Source: Argentina anserina (taxonomy: Eukaryota > Streptophyta > Magnoliopsida > Rosales > Rosaceae). From it: DNA of 64,000 nt. The stretch is taken from NCBI RefSeq assembly GCF_933775445.1, contig NW_026089524.1:62001-126000 (forward strand), in the 5' to 3' direction. The notes below the pieces were generated by a model. The model was not told where the DNA came from. It saw only the letters and a list, made by a program, of their open reading frames with translations, and searched no databases. A program made the position numbers and the translations under genes. Of this stretch, positions 23,761 to 34,240 are shown in pieces (position 1 is the first letter of the stretch; the number at the start of each line of letters is the position of its first letter).

Positions 23761-24969
23761 GTTTCTATTGAATTTGAGAGTTTTGCAAGTGTGGGAGTGT
23801 GTTTCTTTCAAACTGAGTATCTTTACATCGTTTGCGTATCTTTATTATTCCAATTGTGTATATTTTCAATTCTCGTTTGAGTATCTTTCTGAACGGCTTT
23901 CTGATGCGAGTTTCTATTGAATTTGAGAGTTTTGCAAGTGTGGGAGTGTGTTTCTTTCAAACTGAGTATCTTTACATCGTTTGCGTATCTTTATTATTCC
24001 AATTGTGTATCTTTTCAATTCTCGTTTGAGTATCTTTCTGAACGGCTTTCTGATGCTAGTTTCTATTGAATTTGAGAGTTTTGCAAGTGTTGGAGTGTGT
24101 TTCTTTCAAACTGAGTATGTTTACATCGTTTGTGTATCTTTACTATTCCAATTGTGTATCTTTTCAAGTCTCGTTTGACTATCTTTCTGAACGGCTTTCT
24201 GATGCGAGTTTCTATTAAATTTGAGAGTTTTGCAAGTGTGGGAGTGTGTTTCTTTCAAACTGAGTATCTTTACATCGTTTGCGTATCTTTACTATTCCAA
24301 TTGTGTATCTTTTCAATTCTCGTTTGAGTATCTTTCTGTCAGGCTTTCTGATGCTAGTTTCTATTGAATTTGAGAGTTTTGCAAGTGTGGGAGTGTGTTT
24401 CTTTCAAACTGAGTATCTTTACATCGTTTGTGTATCTTTACTATTCCAATTGTGTATCTTTTCAATTCTCGTTTGAGTATCTTTCTGATGCGAGTTTCTA
24501 TTAAATTTGAGAGTTTTGCAAGTGTTGGAGTGTGTTTCTTTCAAACTGAGTATCTTTACATCGTTTGTGTATCTTTACTATTCCAATTGTGTATCTTTTC
24601 AATTCTCGTTTGAGTATCTTTCTGATGCGAGTTTCTATTGAATTTGAGAGTTTTCCAAGTGTGGGAGTGTGTTTCTTTCAAACTGAGTATCTTTACATCG
24701 TTTGCGGATCTTTACTATTCCAATTGTGTATCTTAACATCGTTTGCGTATCTTTACTATTCCAATTGTGTATCTTTTCATTTCACGTTTGAATATCTTTC
24801 TGTAAGGCTTTCTGATGAGAGTTTCTATTGAATTTGAGAGTTTTGCAAGTGTGGGAGTGTGTTTCTTTCAAACTGAGTATCTTTACATCGTTGGCGTATC
24901 TTTACTATTCCAATTGTGTGTCTTTTCAATTCTCGTTTGAGTATCTTTCTGTCAGGCTTTCTGATGCTA
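23761..24969. repeat. Block shared with 6241-7259, plus one extra monomer
   Basis: Monomers from 23761 to 24630 correspond to 6241-7110 at offset 17520. The following 24631-24820 (190 bp, 41-bp duplication, ttttccaag, gcggatcttt) and 24821-24969 (cgttggcgtatc, gtgtgtctttt) together stand where the other locus has the single hybrid monomer 7111-7259. A tgagtatgtttac variant occurs near 24117. Confidence 0.8.
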
Positions 24970-26411
24970 GTTTCTATTGAATTTGAGAGCTTTGCAAGTG
25001 TGGGAGTGTGTTTCTTTCAAACTGAGTATCTTTACATCGTTTGCGTATCTTTACTATTCCAATTGTGTATGTTTTCAATTCTCGTTTGAGTATCTTTCTG
25101 ATGCGAGTTTCTATTGAATTTGAGAGTTTTGCAAGTGTTGGAGTGTGTTTCTTTCAAACTGAGTATCTTTACATCGTTTGCGTATCTTTACTATTCCAAT
25201 TGTGTATCTTTTCAATTCTCGTTTGACTATCTTTCTGAACGGCTTTCTGATGTGAGTTTCTATTGAATTTGAGACTTTTGCAAGTGTTGGAGTGTGTTTC
25301 TTTCAAACTGAGTATCTTTACATCGTTTGCGTATCTTTACTATTCCAATTGTGTATGTTTTCAATTCTCGTTTGAGTATCTTTCTGATGCGAGTTTCTAT
25401 TGAATTTGAGAGTTTTGCAAGTGTTGGAGTGTGTTTCTTTCAAACTGAGTATCTTTACATCGTTTGCGTATCTTTACTATTCCAATTGTGTATCTTTTCA
25501 ATTCTCGTTTGAGTTTCTTTCTGTAAGGCTTTCTGATGCGAGTTTCTATTGAATTTGAGACTTTTGCAAGTGTTGGAGTGTGTTTCTTTCAAACTGAGTA
25601 TCTTTACATCGTTGGCGTATCTTTACTATTCCAATTGTGTGTCTTTTCAATTCTCGTTTGAGTATCTTTCTGTCAGGCTTTCTGATGCTAGTTTCTATTG
25701 AATTTGAGAGCTTTGCAAGTGTGGGAGTGTGTTTCTTTCAAACTGAGTATCTTTACATCGTTTGCGTATCTTTACTATTCCAATTGTGTATCTTTTCAAT
25801 TCTCGTTTGACTATCTTTCTGAACGGCTTTCTGATGTGAGTTTCTATTGAATTTGAGACTTTTGCAAGTGTTGGAGTGTGTTTCTTTCAAACTGAGTATC
25901 TTTACATCGTTTGCGTATCTTTACTATTCCAATTGTGTATGTTTTCAATTCTCGTTTGAGTATCTTTCTGATGCGAGTTTCTATTGAATTTGAGAGTTTT
26001 GCAAGTGTTGGAGTGTGTTTCTTTCAAACTGAGTATCTTTACATCGTTTGCGTATCTTTACTATTCCAATTGTGTATCTTTTCAATTCTCGTTTGAGTTT
26101 CTTTCTGTAAGGCTTTCTGATGCGAGTTTCTATTGAATTTGAGACTTTTGCAAGTGTTGGAGTGTGTTTCTTTCAAACTGAGTATCTTTACATCGTTTGC
26201 GTATCTTTACTATTCCAATTGTTTATCTTTTCAATTCTCGTTTGAGTATCTTTCTGATGCGAGTTTCTATTAAATTTGAGACTTTTGCAAGTGTTGGAGT
26301 GTGTTTCTTTCAAACTGAGTATTTTTACATCGTTTGCGTATCTTTACTATTCCAATTGTGTGTCTTTTCAATTCTCGTTTGAGTATCTTTCTGTCAGGCT
26401 TTCTAATGCTA
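24970..26411. repeat. 870-bp six-monomer unit, one full and one partial tandem copy
   Basis: Copy 1 is 24970-25839 (137, 149, 137, 149, 149, 149), and copy 2 begins at 25840 and follows the same order for about three monomers. Markers are tgtgtatgttttc, gatgtgagtttc (a CpG-to-TpG change in gatgcgag) and cgtttgagtttctttctg. The gatgtgag change is present in both copies, near 25252 and 25832. Copy 2 diverges after about 26200, where attaaatttgagac appears. Confidence 0.82.
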
Positions 26412-27882
26412 GTTTCTATTGAATTTGAGAGTTTTGCAAGTGTGGGAGTGTGTTTCTTTTAAACTGAGTATCTTTACATCGTTTGCGTATCTTTACTATT
26501 CCAATTGTGTATGTTCTCAATTCTCGTTTGAGTATCTTTCTGTCAGGCTTTCTGATGCTCGTTTCTATTGAATTTGAGAGTTTTGCAAGTGTGGGAGTGT
26601 GTTTCTTTCAAACTGAGTATCTTTACATCGTTTGCGTATCTTTACTATTCCAATTGTGTATCTTTACATCGTTTGCGTATCTTTACTATTCCAATTGTGT
26701 ATCTTTTCATTTCTCGTTTGAGTATCTTTCTGAACGGCTTTCTGATGCGAGTTTTTATTGAATTTGAGAATTTTGCAAGTGTTGGAGTGTGTTTCTTTCA
26801 AACTGAGTATCTTTACATCGTTTGTGCATCTTTACTATTCCAATTGTGTATCTTTTCAATTCTCGTTTGAGTATCTTTCTGATGCGAGTTTCTATTGAAT
26901 TTGAGAGTTTTGCAAGTGTTGGAGTGTGTTTCTTTGAAACTGAGTATCTTTACATCGTTTGCGTATCTTTACTATTCCAATTGTGTATCTTTTCAATTCT
27001 CGTTTGAGTATCTTTCTGATGCGAGTTTCTATTGAATTTGAGAGTTTTGCAAGTGTTGGAGTGTGTTTCTTTCAAACTGAGTATCTTTACATCGTTTGCG
27101 TATCTTTACTATTCCAATTGTGTATCTTTTCAATTCTCGTTTGAGTATCTTTCTGTAAAGCTTTCTGATGCGAGTTTCTATTGAATTTGAAACTTTTGCA
27201 AGTGTTGGAGTGTGTTTCTTTCAAACTGAGTATCTTTACATCGTTTGCGTATCTTTACTATTCCAATTGTGTATCTTTTCAATTCTCGTTTGAGTATCTT
27301 TCTGATTCGAGTTTCTATTGAATTTGAGAGTTTTGCAAGTGTTGGAGTGTGTTTCTTTCAAACTGAGTATCTTTACATCGTTTGCGTATCTTTACTATTC
27401 CAATTGTGTATCTTTTCAATTCTCGTTTGAGTATCTTTCTGAACGGCTTTCTGATGCGAGTTTCTATTGACCTTGAGAGTTTTGCAAGTGTTGGAGTGTG
27501 TTTCTTTCAAACTGAGTATCTTTACATCGTTTGTGTATCTTTACTATTCCAATTGTGTATCTTTTCAATTCTCGTTTGAGTATCTTTCTGATGCGAGTTT
27601 CTATTGAATTTGAGAGTTTTGCAAGTGTTGGAGTGTGTTTCTTTCAAACTGAGTATCTTTACATCGTTTGTGTATCTTTACTATTCCAATTGTGTATCTT
27701 TTCAATTCTCGTTTGAGTATCTTTCTGATGCGAGTTTCTATTGAATTTGAGAGTTTTGCAAGTGTTGGAGTGTGTTTCTTTCAAACTGAGTATCTTTACA
27801 TCGTTTGCGTATCTTTACTATTCCAATTGTGTATCTTTTCAATTCTCGTTTGAGTTTCTTTCTGTAAGGCTTTCTGATGCGA

Positions 27883-28076
27883 GTTTCTATTGAATTTGAG
27901 ACTTTTGCAAGTGTTGGAGTGTGTTTCTTTCAAACTGAGTATCTTTACATCGTTTGCGTATCTTTACTATTCCAATTGTTTATCTTTTCAATTCTCGTTT
28001 GAGTATCTTTACTATTCCAATTGTGTATCTTTTCATTTCTAGTTTGAGTATCTTTCTGTAAGGCTTTCTGATGAGA
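27883..28076. repeat. Monomer with a 45-bp internal duplication
   Basis: This 194-bp monomer repeats the segment from actattcc through gtttgagtatcttt, a period of 45 bp equal to the 22- and 23-bp sub-blocks. The register differs from that of the common 41-bp duplication (19 + 22 bp). The copied part has ttcatttctagtttgag, whereas the first has ttcaattctcgtttgag and the preceding caattgtttatc. I see this expansion only once in the window. Confidence 0.88.
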
Positions 28077-28225
28077 GTTTCTATTGAATTTGAGAGTTTT
28101 GCAAGTGTGGGAGTGTGTTTCTTTCAAACTGAGTATCTTTACATCGTTTGCGTATCTTTACTATTCCAATTGTGTGTCTTTTCAATTCTCGTTTGAGTAT
28201 CTTTCTGTCAGGCTTTCTGATGCTA

Positions 28226-28355
28226 GTTTCTATTGAATTTGAGAGTTTTGCAAGTGTGGGAGTGTGTTTCTTTCAAACTGAGTATCTTTACTATTCCAAT
28301 TGTGTATCTTTTCAATTCTCGTTTGACTATCTTTCTGAACGGCTTTCTGATGGGA
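28226..28355. repeat. 130-bp monomer lacking one 19-bp sub-block
   Basis: The sequence gagtatctttactattcc joins directly what is normally separated by acatcgtttgcgtatcttt. The loss of 19 bp equals the distance between two GTATCTTTA direct repeats. The tail is aacgg with gatgggag. Confidence 0.9.
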
Positions 28356-29129
28356 GTTTCTATTGAATTTGAGACTTTTGCAAGTGTTGGAGTGTGTTTC
28401 TTTCAAACTGAGTATCTTTACATCGTTTGCGTATCTTTACTATTCCAATTGTGTGTCTTTTCAATTCTCGTTTGAGTATCTTTCTGTCAGGCTTTCTGAT
28501 GCTAGTTTCTATTGAATTTGAGAGTTTTGCAAGTGTGGGAGTGTGTTTCTTTCAAACTGAGTATCTTTACATCGTTTGCGTATCTTTACTATTCCAATTG
28601 TGTATCTTTTCAATTCTCGTTTGAGTATCTTTCTGATGCGAGTTTCTATTGAATTTGAGAGTTTTGCAAGTGTTGGAGTGTGTTTCTTTCAAACTGAGTA
28701 TCTTTATATCGTTTGCGTATCTTTATTATTCCAATTGTGTATCTTTTCAATTCTCGTTTGAGTATCTTTCTGAACGGCTTTCTGATGCGAGTTTCTATTG
28801 AATTTGAGAGTTTTCCAAGTGTGGGAGTGTGTTTCTTTCAAACTGAGTATCTTTACATCGTTTGCGTATCTTTACTATTCCAATTGTGTATCTTTACATC
28901 GTTTGCGTATCTTTACTATTCCAATTGTGTATCTTTTCATTTCTCGTTTGAGTATCTTTCTGTAAGGCTTTCTGATGAGAGTTTCTATTGAATTTGAGAG
29001 TTTTGCAAGTGTGGGAGTGTGTTTCTTTCAAACTGAGTATCTTTACATCGTTTGCGTATCTTTACTATTCCAATTGTGTGTCTTTTCAATTCTCGTTTGA
29101 GTATCTTTCTGTCAGGCTTTCTAATACTA

Positions 29130-29259
29130 GTTTCTATTGAATTTGAGAGTTTTGCAAGTGTGGGAGTGTGTTTCTTTCAAACTGAGTATCTTTACTATTC
29201 CAATTGTGTATCTTTTCAATTCTCGTTTGAGTATCTTTCTGAACGGCTTTCTGATGCGA
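29130..29259. repeat. Second 130-bp monomer with the same 19-bp loss
   Basis: It has the same junction as the monomer at 28226, 904 bp upstream. The preceding monomers of both (28077 and 28981) have gatgagag, gtgtgtctttt and gtcagg, so the deletion probably arose once and was duplicated with its context. This copy is preceded by ctaatactag and followed by the first gcgagttctattg monomer of domain C. Confidence 0.88.
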
Positions 29260-31229
29260 GTTCTATTGAATTTGAGAGTTTTGCAAGTGTGGGAATGTGT
29301 TTCTTTCAAACTGAGTATCTTTACATCGTTTGCGTATCTTTACTATTCCAATTGTGTATCTTTTCAATTCTCGTTTGAGTATCTTTCTGAACGGCTTTCT
29401 GATGCTAGTTTCTATTGAATTTGAGAGTTTTGCAAGTATGGGAGTGTGTTTCTTTCAAACTGAGTATCTTTACTTCGTTTGCGTATCTTTACTATTCCAA
29501 TTGTGTATCTTTACATCGTTTGCGTATCTTTACTATTCCAATTGTGTATCTTTACATCGTTTGCGTATCTTTACTATTCCAATTGTGTATCTTTTCATTT
29601 CTCGTTTGAGTATCTTTCTGAACGGCTTTCTGATGCGAGTCTTTATTGAATTTGAGAATTTTGCAAGTGTTGGAGTGTGTTTCTTTCAAACTGAGTATCT
29701 TTACATCCTTTGCGTATCTTTACTATTCCAATTGTGTATCTTTTCAATTCTCGTTTGAGTATCTTTCTGATGCGAGTTTTTATTGAATTTGAGAGTTTTG
29801 CAAGTGTGGGAGTGTGTTTCTTTCAAACTGAGTATCTTTACATCGTTTGCGTATCTTTATTATTACAATTGTGTATCTTTTCAATTCTCGTTTGTCTATC
29901 TTTCTGAACGGCTTTCTGATGCGAGTTTTTATTGAATTTGAGAGTTTTGCAAGTGTTGGAGTGTGTTTCTTTCAAACTGAGTATCTTTACATCGTTTGTG
30001 TATCTTTACTATTCCAATTGTGTGTCTTTTCAATTCTCGTTTGAGTATCTTTCTGAACGGCTTTCTGATGCGAGTTTCTATTGAATTTGAGAGTTTTGCA
30101 ACTGTGGGAGTGTGTTTCTTTCAAACTGAGTATCTTTACATCGTTTGCGTATCTTTACTATTCCAATTGTGTATCTTTTCAATTCTCGTTTTAGTATCTT
30201 TCTGTCAGGCTTTCTGATGCTAGTTTCTATTGAATTTGAGAGTTTTGCAAGTATGGGAGTGTGTTTCTTTCAAACTGAGTATCTTTACATCGTTTGCGTA
30301 TCTTTACTATTCCAATTGTGTATCTTTTCAATTCTCGTTTGAGTATCTTTCTGAACGGCTTTCTGATGCGAGTTTTTATTGAATTTGAGAATTTTGCAAG
30401 TGTTGGAGTGTGTTTCTTTCAAACTGAGTATCTTTACATCCTTTGCGTATCTTTACTATTCCAATTGTGTATCTTTTCAATTCTCGTTTGAGTATCTTTC
30501 TGATGCGAGTTTTTATTGAATTTGAGAGTTTTGCAAGTGTGGGAGTGTGTTTCTTTCAAACTGAGTATCTTTACATCGTTTGCGTATCTTTACTATTCCA
30601 ATTGTGTATCTTTTCAATTCTCGTTTGAGTATCTTTCTGATGCGAGTTTTTATTGAATTTGAGAGTTTTGCAAGTGTTGGAGTGTGTTTCTTTCAAACTG
30701 AGTATCTTTACATCGTTTGCGTATCTTTACTATTCCAATTGTGTATCTTTTCAATTCTCGTTTGAGTATCTTTCTGAACGGCTTTCTGATGCGAGTTTTT
30801 ATTGAATTTGAGAATTTTGCAAGTGTTGGAGTGTGTTTCTTTCAAACTGAGTATCTTTACATCCTTTGCGTATCTTTACTATTCCAATTGTGTATCTTTT
30901 CAATTCTCGTTTGAGTATCTTTCTGATGCGAGTTTTTATTGAATTTGAGAGTTTTGCAAGTGTGGGAGTGTGTTTCTTTCAAACTGAGTATCTTTACATC
31001 GTTTGCGTATCTTTATTATTACAATTGTGTATCTTTTCAATTCTCGTTTGTCTATCTTTCTGAACGGCTTTCTGATGCGAGTTTTTATTGAATTTGAGAG
31101 TTTTGCAAGTGTTGGAGTGTGTTTCTTTCAAACTGAGTATCTTTACATCGTTTGCGTATCTTTACTATTCCAATTGTGTATCTTTTCAATTCTCGTTTGA
31201 GTATCTTTCTGAACGGCTTTCTGATGCGA
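29260..31229. repeat. 1970-bp higher-order repeat of domain C (13 monomers)
   Basis: The lengths are 148, 231, 137, four of 149, 137, 137, 149, 137, 149 and 149. The 231-bp monomer (29408-29638) contains three copies of the 41-bp segment. The following unit, 31230-32776, has the same order but is 1547 bp. It lacks three monomers (137 + 137 + 149 = 423 bp) that correspond to 30372-30794. Confidence 0.88.
29408..29638. repeat. 231-bp monomer with three 41-bp segments
   Basis: This is the first of seven such monomers in domain C; the others start at 31378, 38255, 39069, 42229, 50450 and 51264. The first segment always begins acttcg, the next two acatcg. Homologous monomers at 34241, 44359 and 46436 have only two segments, so copy number varies between otherwise matching units. 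The size 231 is a multiple of three, which is why the longer chance reading frames of this domain run through it. Confidence 0.92.
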
Positions 31230-32776
31230 GTTCTATTGAATTTGAGAGTTTTGCAAGTGTGGGAATGTGTTTCTTTCAAACTGAGTATCTTTACATCGTT
31301 TGCGTATCTTTACTATTCCAATTGTGTATCTTTTCAATTCTCGTTTGAGTATCTTTCTGAACGGCTTTCTGATGCTAGTTTCTATTGAATTTGAGAGTTT
31401 TGCAAGTATGGGAGTGTGTTTCTTTCAAACTGAGTATCTTTACTTCGTTTGCGTATCTTTACTATTCCAATTGTGTATCTTTACATCGTTTGCGTATCTT
31501 TACTATTCCAATTGTGTATCTTTACATCGTTTGCGTATCTTTACTATTCCAATTGTGTATCTTTTCATTTCTCGTTTGAGTATCTTTCTGAACGGCTTTC
31601 TGATGCGAGTTTTTATTGAATTTGAGAATTTTGCAAGTGTTGGAGTGTGTTTCTTTCAAACTGAGTATCTTTACATCCTTTGCGTATCTTTACTATTCCA
31701 ATTGTGTATCTTTTCAATTCTCGTTTGAGTATCTTTCTGATGCGAGTTTTTATTGAATTTGAGAGTTTTGCAAGTGTGGGAGTGTGTTTCTTTCAAACTG
31801 AGTATCTTTACATCGTTTGCGTATCTTTATTATTACAATTGTGTATCTTTTCAATTCTCGTTTGTCTATCTTTCTGAACGGCTTTCTGATGCGAGTTTTT
31901 ATTGAATTTGAGAGTTTTGCAAGTGTTGGAGTGTGTTTCTTTCAAACTGAGTATCTTTACATCGTTTGTGTATCTTTACTATTCCAATTGTGTGTCTTTT
32001 CAATTCTCGTTTGAGTATCTTTCTGAACGGCTTTCTGATGCGAGTTTCTATTGAATTTGAGAGTTTTGCAAGTGTGGGAGTGTGTTTCTTTCAAACTGAG
32101 TATCTTTACATCGTTTGCGTATCTTTACTATTCCAATTGTGTATCTTTTCAATTCTCGTTTTAGTATCTTTCTGTCAGGCTTTCTGATGCTAGTTTCTAT
32201 TGAATTTGAGAGTTTTGCAAGTATGGGAGTGTGTTTCTTTCAAACTGAGTATCTTTACATCGTTTGCGTATCTTTACTATTCCAATTGTGTATCTTTTCA
32301 ATTCTCGTTTGAGTATCTTTCTGAACGGCTTTCTGATGCGAGTTTTTATTGAATTTGAGAATTTTGCAAGTGTTGGAGTGTGTTTCTTTCAAACTGAGTA
32401 TCTTTACATCCTTTGCGTATCTTTACTATTCCAATTGTGTATCTTTTCAATTCTCGTTTGAGTATCTTTCTGATGCGAGTTTTTATTGAATTTGAGAGTT
32501 TTGCAAGTGTGGGAGTGTGTTTCTTTCAAACTGAGTATCTTTACATCGTTTGCGTATCTTTATTATTACAATTGTGTATCTTTTCAATTCTCGTTTGTCT
32601 ATCTTTCTGAACGGCTTTCAGATGCGAGTTTTTATTGAATTTGAGAGTTTTGCAAGTGTTGGAGTGTGTTTCTTTCAAACTGAGTATCTTTACATCGTTT
32701 GCGTATCTTTACTATTCCAATTGTGTATCTTTTCAATTCTCGTTTGAGTATCTTTCTGAACGGCTTTCTGATGCGA
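31230..32776. repeat. 1547-bp version of the 1970-bp unit (10 monomers)
   Basis: The lengths are 148, 231, 137, four of 149, 137, 149 and 149. It matches 29260-31229 except for the absence of the three-monomer stretch. The sequence reads straight through from the equivalent of 30223-30371 into the equivalent of 30795. One private change is tttcagatgcgag near 32619, where tttctgatgcgag is usual. Confidence 0.87.
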
Positions 32777-34240
32777 GTTCTATTGAATTTGAGAGTTTTG
32801 CAAGTGTGGGAATGTGTTTCTTTCAAACTGAGTATCTTTACATCGTTTGCGTATCTTTACTATTCCAATTGTGTATCTTTTCAATTCTCGTTTGTGTATC
32901 TTTCTGAACGGCGTTCTGATGCGAGTTTCTATTGAATTTGAGAGTTTTGCAAGTGTGGGAGTGTGTTTCTTTCAAACTGAGTATCTTTACATCGTTTGTG
33001 TATCTTTACTATTCCAATTGTGTGTCTTTTCAATTCTCGTTTGAGTATCTTTCTGAACGGCTTTCTGATGCGAGGTACTATTGAATTTGAGAGTTTTGCA
33101 AGTGTGGGAGTGTGTTTCTTTCAAACTGAGTATCTTTACATCGTTTGCGTATCTTTACTATTCCAATTGTGTATCTTTTCAATTCTCGTTTTAGTATCTT
33201 TCTGTCAGGCTTTCTGATGCTAGTTTCTATTGAATTTGAGAGTTTTGCAAGTATGGGAGTGTGTTTCTTTCAAACTGAGTATCTTTACATCGTTTGCGTA
33301 TCTTTACTATTCCAATTGTGTATCTTTTCAATTCTCGTTTGAGTATCTTTCTGAACGGCTTTCTGATGCGAGTTTCTATTGAATTTGAGAGTTTTGCAAG
33401 TGTTGGAGTGTGTTTCTTTCAAACTGAGTATCTTTACATCGTTTGCGTATCTTTACTATTCCAATTGTGTATCTTTTCAATTCTCGTTTGAGTATCTTTC
33501 TGATGCGAGTTTTTATTGAATTTGAGAGTTTTGCAAGTGTTGGAGTGTGTTTCTTTCAAACTGAGTATCTTTACATCGTTTGCGTATCTTTACTATTCCA
33601 ATTGTGTATCTTTTCAATTCTCGTTTGAGTATCTTTCTGAACGGCTTTCTGATGCGAGTTTTTATTGAATTTGAGAATTTTGCAAGTGTTGGAGTGTGTT
33701 TCTTTCAAACTGAGTATCTTTACATCCTTTGCGTATCTTTACTATTCCAATTGTGTATCTTTTCAATTCTCGTTTGAGTATCTTTCTGATGCGAGTTTTT
33801 ATTGAATTTGAGAGTTTTGCAAGTGTGGGAGTGTGTTTCTTTCAAACTGAGTATCTTTACATCGTTTGCGTATCTTTATTATTACAATTGTGTATCTTTT
33901 CAATTCTCGTTTGTCTATCTTTCTGAACGGCTTTCTGATGCGAGTTTTTATTGAATTTGAGAGTTTTGCAAGTGTTGGAGTGTGTTTCTTTCAAACTGAG
34001 TATCTTTACATCGTTTGCGTATCTTTACTATTCCAATTGTGTATCTTTTCAATTCTCGTTTGAGTATCTTTCTGAACGGCTTTCTGATGCGAGTTCTATT
34101 GAATTTGAGAGTTTTGCAAGTGTGGGAATGTGTTTCTTTCAAACTGAGTATCTTTACATCGTTTGCGTATCTTTACTATTCCAATTGTGTATCTTTTCAA
34201 TTCTCGTTTGAGTATCTTTCTGAACGGCTTTCTGATGCTA
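32342..34240. repeat. 1.9-kb block shared with 39300-41198 (offset 6958 bp)
   Basis: Monomers at 32342, 32479, 32628, 32777, 32925, 33074, 33223, 33372, 33509, 33658, 33795, 33944 and 34093 match those at offset 6958 in length and variants. They share the rare gcgaggtactattg monomer (33074 and 40032). The match ends where 34241 has the 41-bp expansion and 41199 does not. Confidence 0.83.

Larger units (their letters stand above)
5955..29259. repeat. Satellite domain B
   Basis: The domain holds about 158 monomers. Diagnostic variants are gagacttttgcaag, gtcaggctttctgatgctag, ttttccaagtgtggg, gtgtgtcttttc, cgtttgactatc, caagtctcgtttg, tttgtgtatc and gatgagagtttc. It is dominated by higher-order blocks of 2053, 1197, 870, 721 and 601 bp. 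Its right end, from about 26.4 kb, mixes B-type monomers with types that become standard in domain C, so the boundary is mosaic and not sharp. Confidence 0.8.
26412..29259. repeat. Mosaic junction between domains B and C
   Basis: Monomer 26412-26560 carries tatgttctcaattctcg and is followed by gctcgtttctattg. This pair is otherwise seen in domain C at 36938/37087 and 49133/49282, and 55307 has the first half. Monomer 26751 has gtttttattg and gagaattttgcaag, both domain C hallmarks. Between them stand B-type monomers (gagacttttg, ttttccaag, gatgagag, gtcagg/ctag). The stretch also holds three unusual length variants, at 27883, 28226 and 29130. Confidence 0.75.

Noticed and set aside
28226..29259. 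Transposon insertion or excision scar at the short monomers
   Set aside because: The 19-bp loss is exactly one GTATCTTT sub-block between direct repeats; no target-site duplication or terminal inverted repeat is visible.
29408..29638. CENP-B box like motif (acttcgtttgcg, and cgttggcg at 7179)
   Set aside because: The left part resembles TTCG of the known box, but the required downstream A and CGGG positions are not present. The resemblance is no more than a few bases.
29330..29758. Chance reading frames of 142 codons, repeated seven times in domain C, and many of 61-108 codons elsewhere
   Set aside because: They follow the repeat, not a gene. Most begin at TTG inside tttgcgtatc, the frame shifts at every 149- or 137-bp monomer, and the apparent hydrophobic protein merely reflects T-rich codons. 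The same DNA is read in different frames within one open stretch.
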